The translations under genes were made by a program, and so were the position numbers. Shown here piece after piece: positions 37,036-45,246 of a DNA stretch of 64,000 nt (position 1 is its first letter; the number at the start of each line of letters is the position of its first letter). Origin of the DNA: Catenovulum sediminis (GTDB lineage: Bacteria; Pseudomonadota; Gammaproteobacteria; Enterobacterales; Alteromonadaceae); contig NZ_CP041660.1 in assembly GCF_007289895.1 (NCBI RefSeq), forward strand, positions 1,364,001 through 1,428,000, in the 5' to 3' direction. Under the pieces are notes generated by a model that searched no databases, had not been told where the DNA came from, and saw only the letters and a list, made by a program, of their open reading frames with translations.

Positions 37036-39351
37036 TCACTGATTTAGAAAATAAGGTTTGCGATATCCAAACAGACCGCCATTTAAGACCTTATCAGAAC
37101 GATTTTTGCTTGGGCCAAATCCGCGGATCGTGAAACTGAGCAACATGCCCGAATCGCGTTCGTTGGTCGGCACCGAAGTTTGACTGTCTGATGCAGCCAA
37201 ATTTGTTTTAACTTTTGATTGCCAGCCAAATTGTAGCTCCCAACAACATGACTGATACAATAGACCGGCGCGGGCTTCAACAGTTCGATTCAACTTTAAG
37301 TCATAGTGGAAATTGGCATAGGTTTGCCATTGTTCGTTTAATTCCCACATACTGGTGATCCCCAGTTGCTGAATATTATTGCCCGATATGTCACGCACAA
37401 ATCGATGACTAAATTGCATCAGATGCGCATCATCTTTGCGGTAGTCTATCGTAAACTGACTTTTTCTGGTATCTCCCTTTTGTGCATCAAACTGTAAACC
37501 ATAATGTAAAAACCAAGTTTTACGGATATCAAAGTCAAGTTCAAGTGCCAATGCTGACTCACCTTTAATGGTTGTTTGCCGATAATCCACAAAATCCGTA
37601 CCGGATTCTTCTAAATAGATTATCTGGCCCACACTCAACCTTAATTTTTCACGATTGAGGTCGTTTAATAAACGTGTTGTGATACCTAAAGTAATTTGAT
37701 TTGCTTCAGGTATACGATCGATACCGCTAAAACGATTTTCTCTGAACAGCCCTAAATAATCATCTTGCAATAATGCAGTATCGTATAAGCCAATTTTACT
37801 TTGATTGCGATAAGGCACCAGCAAATATTGCGCTCTTGGTTCTAGCGTTTGTTTCATATCACGACCAAACCAATCAATTGGGCGTTCCAAAATTAAACGT
37901 CCATTTAGCCTAAACCTAGGTAAAGCTCGCCCGATCCCCTGATAATGCCCTTCCCTTAATTGACCATTTTCATCACTTTCTTCCTGAAAATAATAAGTCA
38001 TCGGAAATGCAGTTTGCGCACTAACTTCCCAGGCGGGTGCGTATTTTGACCAAGTTAATTTTGGCTCAATATGCGTTCTAACCGCCTCAGCCAACCCGAT
38101 TTCGTCTGACTGAAACCAAGCAAATTGCGCGGGTACGTCAAACGACCAATTGTCCAGTTCTGTTAAGCCGCCATACCAAAACTCAATTTCTGGTAATGTA
38201 CGATAAGGTTTGGCATGCTGCCCAAAGACTTCGAAATCTCTTAATGTAACATTCACCGACCAGTTGTCACTGTATCGACTCAACTCAATATGTCGCTCAA
38301 CATGGGTATCTACCCCGCTCAGCTGTTCAAACCCTAAATCAGAGACATAACTATCATCGCTGATAAAAATCAAATCAACATTTGCTTGCCAGTCATTTAA
38401 AAATGCACTTTGATGAAGCCAGTGAATGGCACTTCTTTCGTCTGAAGATTCATTCAATGATGAACCACTTTCGTAAAATTCCTTGTCTTCAGGCATCCAT
38501 TGAAAATGCAAGCTGCCTTGGTAATCTTCTTGTAAATACCTGAATTCGCTTCCGAATTGGCTACCTCTTTTACTCATTATTCTGGGCGTTACAGTTAAAT
38601 CCATATTTTCTGCGATGTTCCAGTAATAAGGTGCAGCAATATCAGCGCCCCGCTGTGATGACGTACTAATGGAGGGATATAACCAGCCGCTTTTGCGTTT
38701 ATCACTTAACGGAAATGAAAAATAAGGTAAATACAGAACCGGCACTTCGAAAATTTCAAGTCGACTGTGCCAAGCTTCGCCCCACTCATCCTGCACCGAT
38801 AAAGTAATTTTCTCTGCTTTTAATTGCCAGTCAGGCGCATTTTGTGGTGGACAATTGGTATAAGTCGCGTCTTCTAGTTGGATATTTTTTTGTTCGTGAT
38901 TAATTTGGAAAACACCCGCTTTACCATGACCGGCAAAATTGTCTAACTGATAATTAGATTGATTCAGGGTTAAGCTTGAATTAGTGATGTCCGCAACCAA
39001 TGAATCACTTTGCACGGTCGCATGTTCGCTGACAAACTTTATTCCACCCGCAGCTGTCATTTTTTCCCTGTTACTTGAAACGCGTGCTGAATCGGCCTGA
39101 ATCCGGTTGGCGCCTTGAATGATACTGACCTGCCCACTAAAGCGTGCAGCCGTATCCACACCCACTTCGGTTTTATCCGAGAGAATAATAAATTGGTTTT
39201 CTACATCTACATTATCAGTCTTAACGACCTTTGTGTCACTTTTCTGACCATCTGAAAAGGCTTCATAACACTGCTGTTGCGCAGCACTAACAGAAACACT
39301 CACAAGGCCACAAAATGCAGCTATAAAACGAATCACTCTATGTTCAACCAA
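37036..39351 (-). CDS. lptD: LPS-assembly outer-membrane protein LptD
   Basis: A 771-residue outer-membrane protein that inserts LPS into the outer leaflet together with LptE. A signal peptide is followed by an OstA-like periplasmic domain (FSGQVSIIQGANRIQADSARV) and a large barrel (YYWNIAENMDLTVTPRIMSKRG). The four cysteines of the family disulfide system are present: Cys28, Cys167 and the adjacent pair Cys702-Cys703. The TTG at 39351 or the GTG at 39336 could be the start; no ATG is available near the signal peptide. It heads the minus-strand operon and is divergent from amgK. Confidence 0.96.
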   Translation of the reverse strand: MVEHRVIRFIAAFCGLVSVSVSAAQQQCYEAFSDGQKSDTKVVKTDNVDVENQFIILSDKTEVGVDTAARFSGQVSIIQGANRIQADSARVSSNREKMTAAGGIKFVSEHATVQSDSLVADITNSSLTLNQSNYQLDNFAGHGKAGVFQINHEQKNIQLEDATYTNCPPQNAPDWQLKAEKITLSVQDEWGEAWHSRLEIFEVPVLYLPYFSFPLSDKRKSGWLYPSISTSSQRGADIAAPYYWNIAENMDLTVTPRIMSKRGSQFGSEFRYLQEDYQGSLHFQWMPEDKEFYESGSSLNESSDERSAIHWLHQSAFLNDWQANVDLIFISDDSYVSDLGFEQLSGVDTHVERHIELSRYSDNWSVNVTLRDFEVFGQHAKPYRTLPEIEFWYGGLTELDNWSFDVPAQFAWFQSDEIGLAEAVRTHIEPKLTWSKYAPAWEVSAQTAFPMTYYFQEESDENGQLREGHYQGIGRALPRFRLNGRLILERPIDWFGRDMKQTLEPRAQYLLVPYRNQSKIGLYDTALLQDDYLGLFRENRFSGIDRIPEANQITLGITTRLLNDLNREKLRLSVGQIIYLEESGTDFVDYRQTTIKGESALALELDFDIRKTWFLHYGLQFDAQKGDTRKSQFTIDYRKDDAHLMQFSHRFVRDISGNNIQQLGITSMWELNEQWQTYANFHYDLKLNRTVEARAGLLYQSCCWELQFGWQSKVKTNLAASDSQTSVPTNERDSGMLLSFTIRGFGPSKNRSDKVLNGGLFGYRKPYFLNQ

Positions 39352-39456
39352 TCTTTTTATTTAATCCAAACGGTAAACTTGGTTTACCTCGATCCTGCGA
39401 AAGCGCTATGATAATGCAAAAACCCGATATCGGCTAATATTACACACCTTAATCCT

Positions 39457-40458
39457 ATGCAAATACATCAAGATAGAGCTGAAAAACTGGAAAACTGGCT
39501 AAATTCCATCATCGAGACAAAATTTAAGATAACAGCCATCTCAGGTGATGCGAGTTTTCGTCGCTATTTTCGAGTTAACACAGGTGAGCAGAGTCTAATC
39601 GCAGTGGATGCACCACCCGCTACCGAAAACACAAGCCTATTTGTCCAATTAAGCCGAGCATTGCAAGCCCGTGAAATTGCAGCTTCAAAGGTCATTGCCT
39701 GTGATCTGCAAAATGGTTTTATGCTACAGGCTGACATCGGAAACTTACATTTAGCAGACGTCATTAACCAAGCCAATTATCAAACGCATTATCAAAATCT
39801 ATTCCCGCTGATCAATAAGTTTCAACAGTTAAACCAAGAACAGGATTTAAATTTAGCCAATTACAATGAAGCAATGTTGACCACTGAAGGGCAAATATTT
39901 CTTGAGTGGTACGTTAAAAGACATCTTGACTTTCAACACACTGAAGCGTTTTTAACCTTATATAAAAAGCTTGAAAGCATCATCACAAAAGCTTTTACCT
40001 GCCAGCCACAGCGGGTTATACACCGTGATTTTCATTGCAAAAATATCATGTTAGATACAGCTCAATCGCCCCCCTACACTTTGATTGACTTTCAAGGTGC
40101 TGTGCACGGGCCGATTACTTACGATTTGGTTTCTTTATTGCGTGATTGTTACCTCGTCTGGCCTGTAGATGCGGTGACACAACTCAGTGAGCTATACCGC
40201 GCTCAATACCATCCACAAATCAGCACGGAAAATTGGCAATATTGGTTTGATTTAACCGGCTTACAACGTCATTTAAAATGCCTAGGTATTTTCTGCAGGC
40301 TATATTACCGTGACAACAAAGCCGATTATTTAAAGTATTTGCCGAATGTTTTAAGCTATTGCCTGCAAGTCTGCCAACGCTATCCGCAGCTGCGCGAATT
40401 TGCTCATTGGCTTGAGACACACTCCATTAAAAACGAAATAACAACCAATGCAAAATAA
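39457..40458 (+). CDS. amgK: N-acetylmuramate/N-acetylglucosamine kinase AmgK
   Basis: Aminoglycoside-phosphotransferase-fold kinase of 333 residues. In the peptidoglycan recycling bypass, AmgK phosphorylates MurNAc at the anomeric position so that MurU can make UDP-MurNAc. The catalytic loop is VIHRDFHCKNIML and the metal-binding DFQ lies in LIDFQGAVHGPITYDL. Its 3' end overlaps murU by 11 bases, and the pair beside lptD is the arrangement known in Pseudomonas. The function is inferred from family and neighbour. Confidence 0.9.
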   Translation: MQIHQDRAEKLENWLNSIIETKFKITAISGDASFRRYFRVNTGEQSLIAVDAPPATENTSLFVQLSRALQAREIAASKVIACDLQNGFMLQADIGNLHLADVINQANYQTHYQNLFPLINKFQQLNQEQDLNLANYNEAMLTTEGQIFLEWYVKRHLDFQHTEAFLTLYKKLESIITKAFTCQPQRVIHRDFHCKNIMLDTAQSPPYTLIDFQGAVHGPITYDLVSLLRDCYLVWPVDAVTQLSELYRAQYHPQISTENWQYWFDLTGLQRHLKCLGIFCRLYYRDNKADYLKYLPNVLSYCLQVCQRYPQLREFAHWLETHSIKNEITTNAK

Positions 40459-41143
40459 CCCTATTAACACCGCCATGATCCTCGCTGCTGGGCGCGGCAT
40501 GCGTATGCGACCACTTACTGACAAAATACCAAAGCCGTTATTAAAAGTTGCGGGCAAACACTTGATTGAATATCACATTAATGCGCTGGTCGCTGCCGGT
40601 ATTGAGAATATTGTTATCAATACCGCTTGGCTAGGAGAACAGATTCCGCAGACTTTGGGTGATGGTGAAAAGTACGGCTGTCGTCTACTTTATAGCCCAG
40701 AACCTGTAGGCGCATATGAAACGGCCGGCGGGATCATCAACGCACTCCCTTTAATCGATACGCAAAATTTTCTTTTGGTCAACGGCGACGTTTGGTGCGA
40801 CTATTGTTTTGAAAATTTATTAGCGAAACCCTTACCAGGTGGCACTGCTAAAATAGTTTTAGTCAATAATCCAGAACATAATCTAAACGGCGACTTTGCA
40901 TTAACAGACGGAATTGCGCAGGTAAATGGCACAGACAAACTGACTTATTCGGGCATTGGTTTGTTCGAGCGTGAGTTTTTTACAGGTTATGCTGATTTTC
41001 CACTTTCCTTAGGTAAAGTATTGAGAGATAAAATTGCAAAGCGACAAGTGTTTGCTGAATTTTTCAAAGGCACTTGGTTTGATATCGGTACACCGGATAG
41101 ATTGAAGTACTTAGATAACTATTTAAAAAGTAACCAACAATAG
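40448..41143 (+). CDS. murU: N-acetylmuramate alpha-1-phosphate uridylyltransferase MurU
   Basis: Nucleotidyltransferase of 231 residues. The N-terminal signature AMILAAGRGMRMRPLTDKIP with KPLLKVAGKHLIEYH is that of sugar-phosphate nucleotidylyltransferases; NGDVWCDY carries the metal-binding aspartate. Paired with AmgK it makes UDP-MurNAc from recycled MurNAc and bypasses the fosfomycin-sensitive route through MurA. It is translationally coupled to amgK and followed 50 bases later by djlA. Confidence 0.92.
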   Translation: MQNNPINTAMILAAGRGMRMRPLTDKIPKPLLKVAGKHLIEYHINALVAAGIENIVINTAWLGEQIPQTLGDGEKYGCRLLYSPEPVGAYETAGGIINALPLIDTQNFLLVNGDVWCDYCFENLLAKPLPGGTAKIVLVNNPEHNLNGDFALTDGIAQVNGTDKLTYSGIGLFEREFFTGYADFPLSLGKVLRDKIAKRQVFAEFFKGTWFDIGTPDRLKYLDNYLKSNQQ

Positions 41144-41193
41144 TAATCTACATTAGTCACCTACATTAGTTACCAACATTAAAAGGAAACACT

Positions 41194-42009
41194 GTGAGTC
41201 ATTGGGGAAAAATTCTAGGTTTTATCTTTGGGTATATGATTTTTCGTATTCCTGGCGCGGTTCTCGGTTTAATCATTGGTTATTACTTTGACAAAGGGTA
41301 CGCAAAAGCATTAGCAGACAATGGTGGTTTTTCCAGTCTACTGGCGCGTAAAGCAAGCTTTAAAAATCGCGTGATTTTTTTTCATACCTTGTTTGCTTTA
41401 ATGGGACATATCGCTAAAGCCTCAGGTCGGGTTACAGAAAATGATATTGCCCTTGCCAGCGCCCTAATGGACAGAATGGGTTTAAAAGGGGATATTCGTA
41501 AAGAAGCACAAGCGGCCTATCGTGAAGGCAAAAAAAATGACTTTCCAGTGACCGAAACAGTCAAAGACTTTCGCCAATATTGCTTTAGCCGCAAGGACTT
41601 TATGTTAATTTACATGGAAATACAGATCCAAGCCGCACTCGCAAACGGTTATTTGCATCCAAACGCTAAAGCTATCTTAATTCAGGTCGGCAAAACGTTA
41701 GGTTTTCAACCAACTGAAATTGAGAGTTTTATCAAACAAGCAGAAGGTAGTTCACATTACCGCAGCCATAAACAACAAAATAGCAGTAATCAAATATCGT
41801 TAGATGACGCTTATCAAATTCTTGGTTTGTCTCCATCAGCTGATGATAAGTTAATTAAAAAAACCTATAAAAAGCTGATGTCACAGCATCACCCAGACAA
41901 ACTAAGTGCGCAAGGTTTACCTGAACAAGCATTGAAAATGGCCAACGAAAAAGCACAGGATATTCAAGCAGCTTATGGTGCTATCAGAGCGCAAAGAGGC
42001 TTCAAATAA
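41194..42009 (+). CDS. djlA: Membrane-anchored DnaJ-like co-chaperone DjlA
   Basis: A 271-residue protein starting with GTG (AAAGGA upstream). It has an N-terminal glycine-rich transmembrane segment (ILGFIFGYMIFRIPGAVLGLIIGYYF), a TerB-like helical domain (about 50-190) and a C-terminal J domain with the HPD motif in MSQHHPDKL. This is the DjlA layout: a DnaK co-chaperone facing the cytoplasm. It lies next to lptD/amgK/murU as in relatives. Confidence 0.95.
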   Translation: MSHWGKILGFIFGYMIFRIPGAVLGLIIGYYFDKGYAKALADNGGFSSLLARKASFKNRVIFFHTLFALMGHIAKASGRVTENDIALASALMDRMGLKGDIRKEAQAAYREGKKNDFPVTETVKDFRQYCFSRKDFMLIYMEIQIQAALANGYLHPNAKAILIQVGKTLGFQPTEIESFIKQAEGSSHYRSHKQQNSSNQISLDDAYQILGLSPSADDKLIKKTYKKLMSQHHPDKLSAQGLPEQALKMANEKAQDIQAAYGAIRAQRGFK

Positions 42010-42040
42010 ATCTTGTCGTCAACAAGTACAAATGAAGCCG

Positions 42041-43147
42041 TTACTCCGCAAAATAGTTAAACAGTGTTTGTAGCACAATGAATTCATGCTCGCTCATCAA
42101 TGAAAAGCGAATACTTAACCTCACCTGCTCGTTAAAGCGCTCACCCAAGCGCTCACCCAAGCGCGTTAAATGAGCGTTTAATGCTAACACTTGTGTTGGA
42201 TGCTGTGTCTCTAGCTTCACTGTTTTCGGCAAAAACAAGCGAATATTTAGCGGTTCAGCAGGGTTTAAACGAGCGAGTTCAACATCACTGATTAAAACGC
42301 TTAAGCCAGCAGTACTAAAGTCTCGCGTGACTTTTTCAGTTATCCAATGGTCTTGACACAGCTCAACTCGAATACTCGCTTCAATTCTATCAAAATCCCG
42401 CCGCTCATCAGGGAAACTCGCCTGAAAACCTTCATCCAAGTCAAACTTGAAGCTGGATAACATCAAGTTGACAACCTCAGAAGAGTCAACTAAATCATAT
42501 GCAAAAGAACTGACTAAAGCTTTATCAAAATCGCTGCTCGTAGTGTGGCCAGCCTGACTTTGATTAACCGTTTGTGGCAGGTCTTCGTGCTGACTCACTT
42601 CAGCAACCTGCTCAGCGGAATAGCTTACCTGTCTGAGCTGGCGTTTTAGCGTTGATATAGTAATCGCTAATGCCAGCGACATTTCATTAAAGCTATTGTC
42701 GAGACGTTTTAGAATTCCTAATTCTGATTCGGGAAACTTCGGATAATTAATCGATAAATCTCCGCGCGCGATCGCTTCAATCCGTGCTGTTAAATTATCC
42801 AAACGCCGGCACAATGGTATATGTAGCGACCACCAATAAACAACCGGTATCAGTACCAAAGCCACTAAACTTAAGCCAGTAAAATATTGGATCAGGTTAT
42901 TATGATGCTGAATCTGATCGTGGATTCTTTCTGTTTTAATAAGATATGCTTGGGTATCCAATTGCCCTTTCTGATGCTCAATCCTCTGCGCAAACTGCTT
43001 GCTAGATTGATAAAGTAACTCCATATCTGCATTCACTTTTTGGGTGTACTTAATCCAAAAAAATGAACAGAGCAATACAATAAAAAACAACGAAAATAAA
43101 AAAGTTGAAGTGCGCAAACTAACGTTGCGCGTCAAACCTGTAATCAT
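42041..43147 (-). CDS. HAMP- and PilZ-domain membrane protein, putative c-di-GMP receptor
   Basis: About 368 residues. Two transmembrane helices (about 14-32 and 88-108) flank a short periplasmic part of some 50 residues; a HAMP-like linker (RRLDNLTARIEAIARGDLS) and a helical region follow. A C-terminal PilZ domain keeps both c-di-GMP-binding signatures: RRDFDR near 249-254 and DFSTAG near 276-281. I chose the ATG at 43147 over an upstream TTG. No enzymatic domain is seen. It is divergent from the polysaccharide export operon and may link c-di-GMP to it; that link is inferred. Confidence 0.8.
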   Translation of the reverse strand: MITGLTRNVSLRTSTFLFSLFFIVLLCSFFWIKYTQKVNADMELLYQSSKQFAQRIEHQKGQLDTQAYLIKTERIHDQIQHHNNLIQYFTGLSLVALVLIPVVYWWSLHIPLCRRLDNLTARIEAIARGDLSINYPKFPESELGILKRLDNSFNEMSLALAITISTLKRQLRQVSYSAEQVAEVSQHEDLPQTVNQSQAGHTTSSDFDKALVSSFAYDLVDSSEVVNLMLSSFKFDLDEGFQASFPDERRDFDRIEASIRVELCQDHWITEKVTRDFSTAGLSVLISDVELARLNPAEPLNIRLFLPKTVKLETQHPTQVLALNAHLTRLGERLGERFNEQVRLSIRFSLMSEHEFIVLQTLFNYFAE

Positions 43148-43552
43148 AAGCAATATTATATAGTTAGTGCGATTAAGAATACTTAATGAGCATCATTCAA
43201 TGTAGTCAAATTAACTTTCAGACTCAGTATAGCCAAAAAAACACGTAATGCAGTCATAATTTACAGTTTAATTATCATTGCAGCCGCCAAACAGAACAAT
43301 AAGCAACTCGATAATTTAAAACTTTATATAAGATAAAAGCCGCCTGCGCTGGTCATCTAGCCATTAGATGTTAAAAAACAGTATAAATACATGAGAGTAT
43401 CGCTAAACAGCCAGAAAATAACGCTAATCTCATGCAAAAATGTTAATTTTTCTTTGCAACCGTAGAGGGGCACGAGTACAATCTGTGAGCAATGACCGAA
43501 TGTTTAATGGCAAATATCGCACATATACATATTGGAAAAACTGAAGTTTCGT
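43148..43552. other. Long non-coding gap upstream of the polysaccharide export operon
   Basis: About 400 AT-rich bases separate the PilZ gene from the export operon. They must hold two divergent promoters. I saw no convincing -35/-10 pair, no sigma-54 site, no riboswitch and no gene. Confidence 0.6.
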
Positions 43553-44731
43553 ATGCTCAATAAGTCACGCGTTAGAACAACATTATATACCATCGCTCTG
43601 CTGGCCATTTGCCAACAGTGCTTTGCAGCGTCTAAAAAACTTGTTGAATCACAATTTGTTACTGGCTTTAGTGACAACGTACTACAAAATGATGAAAACG
43701 TATCCAGCCAATATTATATTGTACGAGGTACACTCAACCTAGAAACACAACTGAGTCAATTTAAATTAGTCGGTTCAGTCAATGGGGCACATCAGGCATT
43801 TCGCAAGCAAAACAATCTAGAACTAAACTCAGTAACATCAAACGCGAGTGTAAAATGGCAGCCCACTAGCCAACAATCTGTTGATTTAAATTATCAAGCT
43901 AGCCAGATTGACGAAGCGCCTTGGTTGGGGATCCGCCGCGACGATGTTTCAAGCGATACAATGGAGCCCGCTAGTTTCAACGCATACACAACTCAACTGG
44001 TATATCAGTATCAACCCGCTTCAGAGCGTGGCCTTGTTGTGGCTGCTTTCTGGAATCAACATAAACAAACCTATCAACAGCAAGATCAAGTTGCGCAAAA
44101 TAACAGCAAAATAACCAACTTGTACAATGGTAAGTTAGGTTACCAATGGCGTGCAGGCCGCCATATATATCTTAGCTACCAAAACACCTCACTCGACTAC
44201 CCAAGCGCATTCAATAACAATAGCGCCAGTGATATCTGGGCGATAGGGTTGAGTTGGCAGGCAACTGCGATCACCGGCTTTGACCTGAGTCTGGGACAAG
44301 AACAGCGCCAGTTTGATAATGCATCTTTAAATAATAAAAACAGTGAATACTGGTCTGTTAGTGCTAGCTGGGCACCGAAAACCTACTCAACTTTTAAGAT
44401 TAGCACTCAACAAAAACAACATAGCAGTGATTACCTAAACTCAATATTGCAATTAGACACAAACTATCAGATATCTTGGCAACACACTTGGGGGAATGGC
44501 TTGCAATCCGAGCTTAGCCACAGCCAATTAAATTCTGAGCAGCTCGATGGGCAGCAGCGGATAGAAAAAAGACAACAAACATCGCTCAATTTAGCTTACA
44601 AAATAAACCGTGCACTGGCGTTCTCTATCGACTTGAGTACAGTTAAAAATACAGATAGTCGTTTACGTCGAAATTTTGATGAGAACAAACTTGCCGTTAA
44701 CCTCCAGTTTAATTTTGGAGGTCGTAGTTGA
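43553..44731 (+). CDS. Outer-membrane beta-barrel protein of polysaccharide export locus
   Basis: About 392 residues. A signal peptide (TTLYTIALLAICQQCFA) is followed by many alternating amphipathic strands (for example LGYQWRAGRHIYLSYQNTSL, SVSASWAPKTYSTFKIS) ending LAVNLQFNFGGRS, typical of outer-membrane barrels seen with Wza/Wzc-like exporters. I chose the ATG at 43553; a TTG at 43532 would add 7 residues. The gene overlaps the next start by 4 bases. Its role is probably as outer-membrane partner for polysaccharide secretion; the family assignment is by architecture and context only. Confidence 0.7.
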   Translation: MLNKSRVRTTLYTIALLAICQQCFAASKKLVESQFVTGFSDNVLQNDENVSSQYYIVRGTLNLETQLSQFKLVGSVNGAHQAFRKQNNLELNSVTSNASVKWQPTSQQSVDLNYQASQIDEAPWLGIRRDDVSSDTMEPASFNAYTTQLVYQYQPASERGLVVAAFWNQHKQTYQQQDQVAQNNSKITNLYNGKLGYQWRAGRHIYLSYQNTSLDYPSAFNNNSASDIWAIGLSWQATAITGFDLSLGQEQRQFDNASLNNKNSEYWSVSASWAPKTYSTFKISTQQKQHSSDYLNSILQLDTNYQISWQHTWGNGLQSELSHSQLNSEQLDGQQRIEKRQQTSLNLAYKINRALAFSIDLSTVKNTDSRLRRNFDENKLAVNLQFNFGGRS

Positions 44732-45246
44732 TTAGAATAACGCTGAGTTTGTTGCTAATCTTCTGCTGTTTTAATAGCTATGGCAGTTTATCTGATTACC
44801 GATTAGCAGCTGGAGATACAGTAACTATCCACGTTTATGGACAACCCGACTTAACGGTGACAACCAAGTTAGACAAAAGTGGAGTGGTAAAATATCCATT
44901 TGTCGGCGAGGTGATGTTGGTTGATAAAACCACAACTCAAGTCAGTGAATATATTACAAATGCGCTTAAGCAGGGCTATTTAGTTTCACCTGACGTACAT
45001 GTCTTTGTTTCTGAATACCGCCCGTTTTACATTCATGGCCAGGTCAGAAAACCTGGCGGCTTTGCCTATCAACCAGGCTTAATTCTATCAAAAGCAATAG
45101 CTTTGGCGGGCGGTTTAACTGAGCGTGCGTCTAATCGATGGTTATTGAAGAGACAATCTATCAAAGGTAAAGAGATAATCGAAGCACAAGAAGATACCGA
45201 AATTATGCCCGGTGACATCATTACCGTAGAACAGAGCTTCTTCTAA
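44728..45246 (+). CDS. Short Wza-like polysaccharide export protein
   Basis: A 172-residue secreted protein with a signal peptide (LSLLLIFCCFNSYG), the poly-export domain (YRLAAGDTVTIHVYGQPDLT, KYPFVGEVML) and one SLBB-like domain (FYIHGQVRKPGGFAYQPG, ALAGGLTERAS). It lacks the extra domains of full-length Wza, so it is of the short VpsN type. The start is TTG at 44728: a stop codon lies directly upstream in frame, and a perfect GGAGGT sits 6 bases before it. The TTG overlaps the previous stop (TTGA), so translation is coupled. Confidence 0.87.
   Translation: MIRITLSLLLIFCCFNSYGSLSDYRLAAGDTVTIHVYGQPDLTVTTKLDKSGVVKYPFVGEVMLVDKTTTQVSEYITNALKQGYLVSPDVHVFVSEYRPFYIHGQVRKPGGFAYQPGLILSKAIALAGGLTERASNRWLLKRQSIKGKEIIEAQEDTEIMPGDIITVEQSFF

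Noticed and set aside
42139-42170. Short tandem repeat in the PilZ gene (GCGCTCACCCAA unit)
   Set aside because: It encodes a doubled G-E-R-L-type peptide in frame and is probably a minor local duplication without further meaning.
43466-43500. Sigma-54 promoter before the polysaccharide export operon
   Set aside because: GGGGCACGAG resembles a -24 element, but no GC dinucleotide stands at the -12 position with correct spacing.
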